Part shown: positions 7,815 through 14,695 of the stretch, one piece after another
Layout: the number at the start of each line of letters is the position of its first letter
Numbering within the stretch: the stretch's first letter is position 1
From: an uncultured Bacteroides sp.
GTDB taxonomy: Bacteria > Bacteroidota > Bacteroidia > Bacteroidales > UBA11471
Length of the DNA: 15,087 nt
NCBI GenBank assembly: GCA_905210875.1
Contig: CAJLYN010000034.1
Location: 1 to 15,087, forward strand
Direction of reading: 5' to 3'
Notes under the pieces: model-generated
The model's input: only the letters and a program-made list of their open reading frames with translations
What the model was told of the DNA's origin: nothing
The model's database searches: none
Made by a program: the position numbers and the translations under genes

Positions 7815-7877
7815 ACCGATTGTCGATCCCGAACACTTTTGATAAGAGAAGAAATTTTCCCGGGAGAGACAATCGGT
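7815..7877 (+). promoter_or_regulatory. Candidate anti-terminator pairing in the purE-ispG leader
   Basis: Bases 7815-7824 (ACCGATTGTC) are the exact reverse complement of 7868-7877 (GACAATCGGT). This 10-bp pairing uses the loop and parts of both arms of the terminator hairpin at 7864-7882, so the two structures cannot form together. That is the arrangement of an attenuator or small riboswitch. The intervening 43 nt show no riboswitch class I can name, and no leader peptide is evident. Regulation is inferred, not shown. Confidence 0.5.
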
Positions 7878-7888
7878 CTCTCTTTTTT
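7864..7888 (+). terminator. Intrinsic terminator just before ispG (end of purE operon or attenuator)
   Basis: GAGAGAC (7864-7870) and GTCTCTC (7876-7882) form a 7-bp stem around a 5-nt loop, followed at once by six T residues (7883-7888). It is a textbook Rho-independent terminator placed only 8 bases before the ispG ATG at 7897. No good promoter is visible between it and ispG, so transcripts reaching ispG must pass it. Confidence 0.75.
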
Positions 7889-7896
7889 CTTACGCC

Positions 7897-9696
7897 ATGG
7901 ACTTTTTCAACTACAAGCGCCGCCATACCACCGAAGTCCACATCGGAACAACCCCTTTGGGTGGCGATAACCCCATACGCATACAGTCGATGACCAATAC
8001 CCCCACACAAGATGTGGAAAAGAGTGTCGAACAGTGCATACGCATCATCGAAGCCGGTGCCGACTATGTGCGGCTCACCGCACAGGGCACCCGGGAGGCC
8101 GAGAGTCTGGCAGCTATCGAAGATGAACTGCATCGGCGCGGCTACCATACCCCGCTGGTGGCCGACATACACTTCAATCCACATGTTGCCGAAGTGGCGG
8201 CCACCATTGTCGAGAAAGTGCGCATCAACCCCGGCAACTTCGTCGACAGCGCCCGCACGTTCAAGCACATCGATTATACCGATGAAGAGTATGCCGCCGA
8301 GTTGCAACGGCTGCGCACACGGTTTATCCGGCTGCTCGACATCTGTCGTGAGCATCACACGGCCATACGCATCGGGGTGAACCACGGGTCGCTCTCCGAC
8401 CGCATCATGAGTCGTTATGGCGATACCCCCGCAGGCATTGCCGAGTCGTGTATGGAGTTTCTCCGCGTATGTCGCGACGAGTCATTCCCCGATGTGGTCA
8501 TATCGATAAAAGCATCGAACACCGCCGTTATGGTCAAATCGGTAAGGCTGCTGCTGGATGCCATGGAAAAAGAGGAGATGCACTATCCGCTTCATCTGGG
8601 AGTAACCGAAGCCGGCGAGGGAGAAGATGGCCGCATCAAATCGGCCGTAGGCATAGGCACTCTTCTGGCCGACGGTATCGGCGACACCATACGGGTTTCG
8701 CTGAGCGAAGCTCCCGAAGCCGAGATACCCGTGGCCCGCAAGTTGGTCGACTACATCACGGCACGCGCCGGGCACCCGTCCATCCGGGGTGAGAAAGCCG
8801 AAGGCTACGATGCCCTGCGCATGGAGCGCCGGCCAAGCCTTGCGGTCGGCAACATAGGGGGTGGAAAGGTTCCGGTTACCATAGCCGACAGAACCGACGG
8901 GAAAGAACCGACTGCCGACTATACATTGACTCACGATGCCGAGGGGCATGCGTTTATCACGGCCAGCAACGAACCCTCGAAACGTTTCCCGCTGTTTGGC
9001 ACGGACGAACTGGACCGGCTCGCGACATGCTCGGCGGAACAGAAATTTCTGCAACTCTCCTACGCCGAACTCAACGAGCGCGTGTGGACAGCCCTGTCGC
9101 AAACGCAGGGGCTGGTTGTCGTCCTCACCTCACAGCACCTCAACCCCGTGGGCGAATGTCGGGCATTCTTCCACGCATTGCTCAACCGCGATTGCCCCGT
9201 ACCGGTCGTTGTGCGGCTCTCCTACAACGACTCACAGCTCGAAGATTTGCAGCTGAAATCGGCCGCCGATTTCGGAGCCCTGCTGCTCGACGGTTGGGTC
9301 GACGGCATATGGCTCAGTCACACAGGCGAAATTCCTGCTCACAAAATCACCGCCTGCATGTATGGTATACTGCAAGCCTCCCGCCAACGCATGAGCAAGA
9401 CCGAGTATATCTCCTGCCCGGGCTGTGGCCGCACCCTGTTTGACCTGACACAGACCATCGCCCGCGTAAAAGCCGCAACATCGCATTTGAAGACCTTGAA
9501 AATAGGCATCATGGGCTGCATTGTAAACGGCCCTGGTGAAATGGCCGATGCCGACTACGGGTATGTGGGAGCAGGCCGCAACCGCATCAGCCTCTACAAG
9601 GGAAAAACCTGTATCGAGAAAAACATTCCCGAAGAGGAGGCCGTAGAACACCTCATCGCCCTCATCAAAAAAGAGGGCGACTGGACAGAGCCGTAA
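7897..9696 (+). CDS. ispG: 4-hydroxy-3-methylbut-2-enyl diphosphate synthase, long (three-domain) form
   Basis: The 599-aa product is much longer than the ~370-aa E. coli enzyme and matches the plant/Bacteroidetes form, which has an extra domain between the TIM barrel and the iron-sulphur domain. The barrel (residues 1-~290) begins with NPIRIQSMTNTPTQDV and includes VADIHFNP and KVRINPGN. The insert covers ~300-490. The C-terminal domain holds the [4Fe-4S] ligands: Cys507 and Cys510 in CPGCGRT, then Cys541 and Glu548 in GCIVNGPGE. It catalyses the next-to-last step of the MEP isoprenoid pathway, reducing MEcPP to HMBPP. The start is fixed by family similarity (MDFFNYKRR) and lacks a Shine-Dalgarno site. 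The oxygen-sensitive cluster suits an anaerobe. A terminator sits directly upstream. Confidence 0.95.
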   Translation: MDFFNYKRRHTTEVHIGTTPLGGDNPIRIQSMTNTPTQDVEKSVEQCIRIIEAGADYVRLTAQGTREAESLAAIEDELHRRGYHTPLVADIHFNPHVAEVAATIVEKVRINPGNFVDSARTFKHIDYTDEEYAAELQRLRTRFIRLLDICREHHTAIRIGVNHGSLSDRIMSRYGDTPAGIAESCMEFLRVCRDESFPDVVISIKASNTAVMVKSVRLLLDAMEKEEMHYPLHLGVTEAGEGEDGRIKSAVGIGTLLADGIGDTIRVSLSEAPEAEIPVARKLVDYITARAGHPSIRGEKAEGYDALRMERRPSLAVGNIGGGKVPVTIADRTDGKEPTADYTLTHDAEGHAFITASNEPSKRFPLFGTDELDRLATCSAEQKFLQLSYAELNERVWTALSQTQGLVVVLTSQHLNPVGECRAFFHALLNRDCPVPVVVRLSYNDSQLEDLQLKSAADFGALLLDGWVDGIWLSHTGEIPAHKITACMYGILQASRQRMSKTEYISCPGCGRTLFDLTQTIARVKAATSHLKTLKIGIMGCIVNGPGEMADADYGYVGAGRNRISLYKGKTCIEKNIPEEEAVEHLIALIKKEGDWTEP

Positions 9697-9745
9697 ACTT
9701 TCGCCCCCGGTTATCGGTTAACAATAAAACATAAACATTTCTGAT

Positions 9746-10834
9746 ATGACTCTTGGCAAAACGTTTCTTCCACTTCTGACGGCAGCCCTCCTGTCGCTGC
9801 AAGTACTTCCCTCAGAAGCCTGCACCGGCATCACCCTGAAAACGGCAGCCGGCAACTCCATTGTAGCCCGCACCATCGAATGGGGCGGCAGTAATCTCAC
9901 CAGCCGATATGTCGTCGTGCCCAGAGGACACGCTCAGACGTCGTATCTGCCCGACGGGAAGAAAGAGGGTATGACATTTCTGGCCCGGTATGGATATGTG
10001 GGACTGGCTGTCGAACAAGACGAGTTTGTAGCCGAAGGGCTCAACGAGGCAGGATTGTCGGCAGGACTTTTCTATTTCCCCGGCTACGGACAGTATGCGC
10101 CCTACGACCCGGCTTTGAAATCGAAGAGTATCGCCGACCTGCAACTGGTATCGTGGATTCTCGGCGAATGTGAGACGGTCGATGATGTAAAAAATGCCGT
10201 AAACCGAGTTCGGGTTATCTCCATCGACCCGCGGGCCTCGACCGTACACTGGCGTTTCACCGATGCCAGCGGCCGACAGGTCGTACTGGAAATTATCGGC
10301 GGGAAAGTACAATTCTACGACAGCCCTCTGGGCGTGCTTACCAACTCACCCGACTTTACCTGGCAGATGACACACCTCAACAACTACGTCAACCTTGCTC
10401 CCGGCACAAGCCCGGCCCACAAACTGGGCAACATTACGCTCTCGTCGTTCGGCGCGGGCAGCGGTATGCTCGGACTGCCGGGCGATATCACTCCCCCGTC
10501 GCGATTTGTACGGGCCGCTTTTTACCAAGCTTCCGCTCCGGTACAACAGAATCCCGAGCAGACGGTGCGCCAGTGTTTCCAGATACTCAATAATTTCGAC
10601 ATTCCCATCGGCATCGAATTTTCCGAGGGCGAGACACCCACCGATATTCCCAGCGCCACCCAATGGACCTCGGCTACCGACCCGACAAACCGCAGGATTT
10701 ACTACCGCACGATGTACAACAGCCTCATACGCTGCATCGACTTGAAAAGCATCAATTTCGGGAAAGTCAAATATCAGGTAAAACCACTCGACAAAGTCGA
10801 CCAGCAACCCATAGAACAAATCTCCATAAAATAA
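9746..10834 (+). CDS. Secreted linear-amide C-N hydrolase, choloylglycine hydrolase family
   Basis: The 362-aa product begins with a signal peptide (residues 1-25, ending PSEA), and cleavage would expose Cys26 as the N-terminal nucleophile of an Ntn hydrolase. Other catalytic positions line up with the bile salt hydrolase/penicillin V acylase family (PF02275): Arg42 in ARTIEW, Asn100 in LNEAGL, Asn200 in LTNSP and Arg253 in SRFVR. The residue equivalent to the clostridial Asp21 appears to be Glu45, as in many Gram-negative family members. The enzyme would hydrolyse an amide bond in the periplasm or outside the cell; bile salts, acyl-homoserine lactones and penicillin V are known family substrates, and the sequence does not decide between them. 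SEAC is not a good lipobox. It follows ispG by 49 bp and ends at a strong terminator. Confidence 0.87.
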   Translation: MTLGKTFLPLLTAALLSLQVLPSEACTGITLKTAAGNSIVARTIEWGGSNLTSRYVVVPRGHAQTSYLPDGKKEGMTFLARYGYVGLAVEQDEFVAEGLNEAGLSAGLFYFPGYGQYAPYDPALKSKSIADLQLVSWILGECETVDDVKNAVNRVRVISIDPRASTVHWRFTDASGRQVVLEIIGGKVQFYDSPLGVLTNSPDFTWQMTHLNNYVNLAPGTSPAHKLGNITLSSFGAGSGMLGLPGDITPPSRFVRAAFYQASAPVQQNPEQTVRQCFQILNNFDIPIGIEFSEGETPTDIPSATQWTSATDPTNRRIYYRTMYNSLIRCIDLKSINFGKVKYQVKPLDKVDQQPIEQISIK

Positions 10835-10838
10835 GCAA

Positions 10839-10873
10839 AAAGGGGGCCGAGAATAATTTTCTCGGCCCCCTTT
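10839..10873. terminator. Strong bidirectional terminator
   Basis: Perfect 15-bp arms (10839-10853 and 10859-10873) enclose a 5-nt loop. The stem has a GC-rich core (GGGGGCC/GGCCCCC) and is bounded by A-runs on the left and T's on the right, so it can work in both directions. It begins 4 bp after the hydrolase stop and lies 18 bp from the stop of the convergent lyase (10892). Confidence 0.9.
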
Positions 10874-10891
10874 CCATATCTAAACTTCTAC

Positions 10892-12736
10892 TTACTCTCC
10901 CAGATAATACGAGGGCACAGGAGCCTGTGGATAGCCCATGGAACGATGGGCCACATAATTGCGGTAGAGCGGATCCTGCATGAGTGTAACCCGACGGTCT
11001 CGGGCCGGAATATTGGTGGTGTAGATGCGTATCTCACCCGGCAGTGCCGTAACCACCTCTTCGCGCCAATCGCCATAGAGGTCGGCAATCATCAGAATAT
11101 CGCCCTCTATGCCTTGCGTCAGCGTCTCACCCTGCCACTTGACCACACTCTGTGCCCGGCCATGCGACGAAGAGCTGGCACCCCATCGGTTGTCATCACC
11201 CGCAAAGGTCTCCCGCAGCAGGTCGGCATCCCACCAAGCCCAGTTGCGGCAAGGCGGCACGCCTTCGTTTTTACTGAGATAGGTACCATCGGCAGCCAAC
11301 AGATACTTATCGGTACTACCTCCTTTTCTGTCTTCACGAGCAAAACATTCAAGACCGGGGTGCGTAGCATCGATATCAGCTACCATACCATCGCCCACAT
11401 GGAAGGTCTTATGCCCGATATTCCATATCTGTTGTCCGGTGCGGGCATCGACCATGCATACACCACGTCCATTGTCGTGCCACGGTTCAATGCAAAGGAA
11501 CACCTCCATACCGGGGCGGGCAGGATCGATGTCGGTAAGATAGACTTTATCGGGGTGACCCAGTCCGGCCGACCACAACAAGGTACCGTTGTCGTCGAGC
11601 ATACACGAGCCCAATAACATTTCGTCGCGACCATCACCGTCAACATCGCCGCAAACCATACTGTGAGCTCCCATACTGCGGACAATTGGGTTCTCTTCAT
11701 CACCGTCCCAGCGCCACGCACGTTCGAGTTTCGTACCGTTGAGCTGCCAGGCATCGACCACCATGAGCTTATAGGTTCCGCGGCAGGCCAGGATATAGGG
11801 GGTCTTTCCATCGAGAAAGGCCATGCCTATCTGGTTACGGTTGCGGCGGATGAGGTTACCGTAACGGAAGTTACGTTCGGGCCAATCAACCCGGGCTATC
11901 TCATGACCGGTCATTCCGTCGAGTACCGAAAGATACTCTTCACCGGTATCGACACGCCCCTTGGCATCGCGCTGCACATCGTCGGGAGCGGTTTTCAAAG
12001 CCACTTCGGCCTTTCCGTCGCCGTTGAAATCATAGACCACATAGGGCGAATACCAGATACCGGGCTCGATACCCTGCCCCAGGTCTTTCGACCACAAGAA
12101 GGTACCATCGCTGAGATAGGCCTCTATCTGATAGGTTTTTCCGTTAAGGTCGCCAGGCATTCCGGGGTCGACATTGCTATCGGGTGTGCGCACGATATAA
12201 TCGTAGACGCCATCGCCGTTCAGGTCGGCCACAGCCACTTTTCCGGCCTTGACCGACCGGTTGAGTTTTATCGAGCGATAATTCTTGCCACTCTCGGGAG
12301 AATAAGCGACAAAAGCCGACTTGTCAAGAGTTTTGCCCTTGCGGTCGACAGCCACCACTTGATAACTGGCCTCACCGGCAACCGGCGAAAGGTCGACAAA
12401 ATCGGTCGTCGCTTTCAGAGGCTTGCGATTGAGTTTCTTTGTTTTTCCATTGACTTGACGATACACATTGAACGCCACGTCAGGGGCATCGCTTTGGAGT
12501 AGTCGCCAGGAGAGATAGAGGGAACCCTCTTTTTGCCCCGGCACAAGAGTTAGTCCGCGGTCGAGAGTTTCGCTCACGCGAGTTAAAGCAAACCCTTCGA
12601 CAAGAGGTTTTGGTTCGTGCGAAGGATCCAGTATTTCATAATAATAGTTCCTTTCGCGAGAGTCCTGCGCATACGCACCGGCTGCCAATGTACTCAACAC
12701 CATGACAACAAATGCCATTCGATTCATGTTTTTCAT
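10892..12736 (-). CDS. Secreted rhamnogalacturonan lyase, polysaccharide lyase family 11
   Basis: The 614-aa product has a signal peptide (hydrophobic core FVVMVLSTLAAGAYA, cleavage near residue 23), a fibronectin-like N-terminal domain (~45-150, LSWRLLQSD...FNVYRQ), then a beta-propeller. The propeller has repeated acidic calcium-binding-like loops: ADLNGDGVYDY, YDFNGDGKAEV, GDVDGDGRDEM and ADLYGDWREEV. The end, VTLMQDPLYRNYVAHRSMGYPQAP, is typical of PL11 enzymes such as B. subtilis YesW. These cut the rhamnose-galacturonate backbone of pectin rhamnogalacturonan I by beta-elimination. Length is normal and the gene looks intact. It stands alone here, with no SusC/SusD pair, regulator or other pectin enzyme beside it. 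A second possible start (Met4) makes little difference. Endo versus exo action cannot be told from the sequence. Confidence 0.92.
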   Translation of the reverse strand: MKNMNRMAFVVMVLSTLAAGAYAQDSRERNYYYEILDPSHEPKPLVEGFALTRVSETLDRGLTLVPGQKEGSLYLSWRLLQSDAPDVAFNVYRQVNGKTKKLNRKPLKATTDFVDLSPVAGEASYQVVAVDRKGKTLDKSAFVAYSPESGKNYRSIKLNRSVKAGKVAVADLNGDGVYDYIVRTPDSNVDPGMPGDLNGKTYQIEAYLSDGTFLWSKDLGQGIEPGIWYSPYVVYDFNGDGKAEVALKTAPDDVQRDAKGRVDTGEEYLSVLDGMTGHEIARVDWPERNFRYGNLIRRNRNQIGMAFLDGKTPYILACRGTYKLMVVDAWQLNGTKLERAWRWDGDEENPIVRSMGAHSMVCGDVDGDGRDEMLLGSCMLDDNGTLLWSAGLGHPDKVYLTDIDPARPGMEVFLCIEPWHDNGRGVCMVDARTGQQIWNIGHKTFHVGDGMVADIDATHPGLECFAREDRKGGSTDKYLLAADGTYLSKNEGVPPCRNWAWWDADLLRETFAGDDNRWGASSSSHGRAQSVVKWQGETLTQGIEGDILMIADLYGDWREEVVTALPGEIRIYTTNIPARDRRVTLMQDPLYRNYVAHRSMGYPQAPVPSYYLGE

Positions 12737-12793
12737 ATAAGTATACTTTCGGTTAAATTAGTCTTGATATTTTTGGTAAAGACTTTTGTTAAA

Positions 12794-12801
12794 CAAATGT
12801 A
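12794..12801 (-). promoter_or_regulatory. -7 box for the rhamnogalacturonan lyase
   Basis: The complement of 12794-12801 reads TACATTTG, an exact TAnnTTTG box pointing toward the lyase and giving a leader of about 50 nt. The nearest TTTG upstream (complement of 12818-12821) lies only 16 nt away, shorter than the usual 19-21, so the -33 part is doubtful. The rest of the 252-bp gap to the DUF308 gene shows no clear gene or plus-strand promoter. Confidence 0.4.
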
Positions 12802-12988
12802 ACGAAATACTACCTCGCAAATACCATTCAAAATAATAATTTTTGTTAACCGACACCTGTCACAATGACAGAGAGCACCTCTTATTGAAGAGTCCTGTTG
12901 AATGATTCAGATTGCATTGCTGATAAACTTTTTGTTCGGTCACTTGTTTTTAGGAGACAAACATAATCTTATCTAAACACCTATTATC

Positions 12989-13279
12989 ATGATGGAAATG
13001 ACAACAATCTCCTTTTGGGGCAAAAGCCGCTATTGGTGGGCTGTTTTATTGATTGGCATACTGTTGATTCCGTGTGGAATTTGGCTGGTAGCCAGGCCGT
13101 TTACCGGATTTTCGGTCATATCGTCGCTATTGGGCTGGGCCTTGATTGTGCTCGGCATTCTCGAACTTATCATTTCGAGCGACACCGGCCGGCGGGAACG
13201 GGGCTGGGGCTGGTGGATAGCCGGCGGTATTCTCGACATTCTCATCGGATTTCTGCTGGTCGGCCTGATAGATTTTTAA
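12989..13279 (+). CDS. HdeD-like DUF308 membrane protein, truncated at the junction
   Basis: The frame gives 96 aa, about half the usual ~180-200 aa of HdeD/DUF308 proteins. Three hydrophobic helices are visible (about residues 15-35, 40-62 and 73-95), with the family pattern of two helices, a GWGWW segment and then GGILDILIGFLLV. In intact relatives this third helix leads into a second set of helices. Here the frame runs into four foreign-looking residues (GLIDF begins at the breakpoint) and a stop that belongs to sequence from an ABC exporter gene on the other strand. The protein is therefore almost certainly cut at ~13,255-13,265. HdeD of E. coli is linked to acid resistance, but the function of DUF308 proteins in Bacteroidetes is not established. 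ATG at 12989 or 12992 could start it; neither has a Shine-Dalgarno site. Confidence 0.7.
   Translation: MMEMTTISFWGKSRYWWAVLLIGILLIPCGIWLVARPFTGFSVISSLLGWALIVLGILELIISSDTGRRERGWGWWIAGGILDILIGFLLVGLIDF
13255..13265. other. Breakpoint between Bacteroidales-like and Firmicutes-like sequence
   Basis: The plus-strand DUF308 frame keeps its family pattern up to about 13258-13261. The minus-strand ABC exporter keeps its pattern down to about 13259 (LKIYQAD). Both genes lose similarity within the same dozen bases and neither has its expected remainder. No inverted repeat, target duplication, integrase or tRNA is visible at the point. The join therefore looks like a microhomology join, either artefactual or illegitimate. 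Confidence 0.75.
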
Positions 13280-13900
13280 GGTCGTCAGACCCTGCAGATT
13301 TTCAAGGAACGAATCGCCGAGCCCTGTGTAAATACTCCAATATTTGTTCAACAGCTTCTTCGCAATCTTCTGCACGACCACAATCGAAATCGGGATCAGC
13401 GGTACGCAGATCAGAAGGATCACACTCGCTTTCATGCTCACCCGGCAGAGGATGGCGAACAGCGTGAGCGGTGCGAGCTGGCTGTAAAACAGCTGCGGCA
13501 GATACTTTCCAAAGTATGTTTCGAGCTGCTCCACACCTTCGGTGGACACCTGTACGACCTCTGAGGAAGACACCTGCTCGCTGTACGATGCACCGAGCTT
13601 CAGCATTTTTTCATAAATTTTTTCGCGCAGAATCCGCTTCACATCCACACACGCAAGATACGACGACCGCGCGCCCATCCGCTCGCAGAAAAAGCGGATC
13701 ACAACAACAATTGCCAGTGTAAAAATCGTCCGTTTCACAGCCGCTGCCGTTACCGCACCATACACGACCCGTTCCAGCAGATCGGCGACCGTAAATACCG
13801 CGATCACCTGCGACAGAAGCGCCGTCCACTGCCACAGAATCGTGTACACGATATACTTTTTTGCGTGGGACAACAGCCCCACCAGTCTTGTTTTAATCAT
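13259..13900 (-). CDS. ABC exporter transmembrane domain, CydD-like, 3' end missing at the junction
   Basis: About 214 residues remain of what should be a ~550-600-aa fused permease-ATPase. The N-terminal half of an ABC type-1 transmembrane domain is present: helices near residues 15-40, 58-75, 135-155 and 157-175, then the coupling region SFLENLQGLTTLKIYQAD, typical of CydD/CydC-like exporters. After Asp214 the frame enters the antisense of the DUF308 gene (Pro/Ala-rich, not ABC-like) and stops at 13127. The rest of the membrane domain and the whole nucleotide-binding domain are missing. CydDC exports cysteine and glutathione in E. coli; Firmicutes relatives beside iron transporters may move other substrates, and none is assigned. 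The start is supported by GAGAGG at 13906-13911, 5 nt before the ATG. The upstream ygbA-like gene ends 13 bp away. Confidence 0.8.
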
Positions 13901-13913
13901 AAGTACCTCTCTT

Positions 13914-14261
13914 TTATGCTTTTGCTTTTCGCTTCTCTCTCATGCTGCAGATTAAATGCCAGATAGCTAAAATCGGATGATACAGCAGCATCCTCGGCCC
14001 CGAAAACCGCATAACGGCGCGGATCTTTTCCCGCATTTCCGGCTTGTAGCAGTGTACTTTGCAGTTTGCGCAGAATGTTTTCTGTTCCATGAAGGGACAT
14101 TTCTGGCTCCGCTGTTTTGCATAGTCCGCTAATTTCTGACATTCCGGACACATCCCGCCGGATGCATTCCCCTCTTTTCCATGGTTCTTCCGGCAGTACA
14201 GGCGGATCATCTCTTCCACGACGTACTGTTCTTTCTGCCGCTTTTTTTCTACTTTGTTCAT
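13914..14261 (-). CDS. YgbA-like Cys-rich protein (nitrous oxide-stimulated promoter family)
   Basis: The product is 115 aa, close to E. coli YgbA. Six cysteines follow the family pattern: Cys38 and Cys41 in CPEC, Cys55, then Cys64, Cys67 and Cys71 in FCANC..HCY. The conserved tail follows ([20 protein letters not shown]). The spacing suggests a bound metal or Fe-S cluster; this is inference. In enterobacteria ygbA is controlled by the nitric-oxide sensor NsrR; its biochemical role is not settled. The start at 14261 is chosen over the longer open frame to 14618 because AGGAG (14269-14273) lies 7 nt upstream, the ATG overlaps the preceding stop as ATGA, and family similarity begins here. It sits inside a minus-strand operon between ybaN-like and ABC exporter genes. 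Confidence 0.88.
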   Translation of the reverse strand: MNKVEKKRQKEQYVVEEMIRLYCRKNHGKEGNASGGMCPECQKLADYAKQRSQKCPFMEQKTFCANCKVHCYKPEMREKIRAVMRFSGPRMLLYHPILAIWHLICSMREKRKAKA

Positions 14262-14665
14262 TTTGTTTCTCCTAGGATATGATCTTCTGTTTTTACGGTT
14301 TTGACCTGCAGGAAGAAATACAAAATATGGCACATCCATACCACAGCAATACAGATTCTTCCGATCGGCATATTTTTCATGCAGAGAAAACCGATCGCCA
14401 TCACAACGGTCACCATTCCGATAATTTTCAGTTTTGTTCCAAGCGTCATGGCTCTTTCCTGCACAAAGCTGTCCAGATGTTTTTTGTAAAGACCGGTTGA
14501 CAGAAACCAGGTATGTAACTTTTCCGAGCTCTTTGCAAAGCAGAATACGGTTGCCATATAAAGCGGCACGGTCGGCAGGATCGGCAGAACGATACCGATC
14601 GTTCCAAATGCCAGGCACAGAAATCCAAGCAGCATCCAGATTATATTCATCGGGTTTTTCTTCAT
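14258..14665 (-). CDS. YbaN-family (DUF454) inner-membrane protein
   Basis: The 135-aa product begins with the family hallmark: a first helix ending in [30 protein letters not shown], where the glycine/proline-rich GxxLPxLPTxP segment and a following Phe/Ala-rich helix define DUF454. Two more helices lie near residues 82-98 and 103-120, and the C-terminus is short and polar. The molecular function is unknown; in several bacteria the gene neighbours haem or iron genes. An AAGGA site precedes the ATG. The stop overlaps the next start by ATGA, which couples their translation, and the ABC ATPase gene ends 30 bp upstream. The context suggests a shared role in iron or haem handling, which is inference. 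Confidence 0.88.
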   Translation of the reverse strand: MKKNPMNIIWMLLGFLCLAFGTIGIVLPILPTVPLYMATVFCFAKSSEKLHTWFLSTGLYKKHLDSFVQERAMTLGTKLKIIGMVTVVMAIGFLCMKNMPIGRICIAVVWMCHILYFFLQVKTVKTEDHILGETK

Positions 14666-14695
14666 CTCTTTATCCTTTCTTGTTCATCACAGAAG

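Noticed and set aside
13127..13258. Continuation of the minus-strand ABC exporter frame as a Pro/Ala-rich C-terminus
   Set aside because: It is the antisense of the DUF308 gene; the ABC family pattern ends at KIYQAD. The open frame is accidental beyond the breakpoint.
14262..14618. Longer 234-aa reading of the YgbA-like gene
   Set aside because: The extension is an out-of-frame shadow of the YbaN gene; a good ribosome-binding site, ATGA overlap and family similarity all point to the start at 14261.
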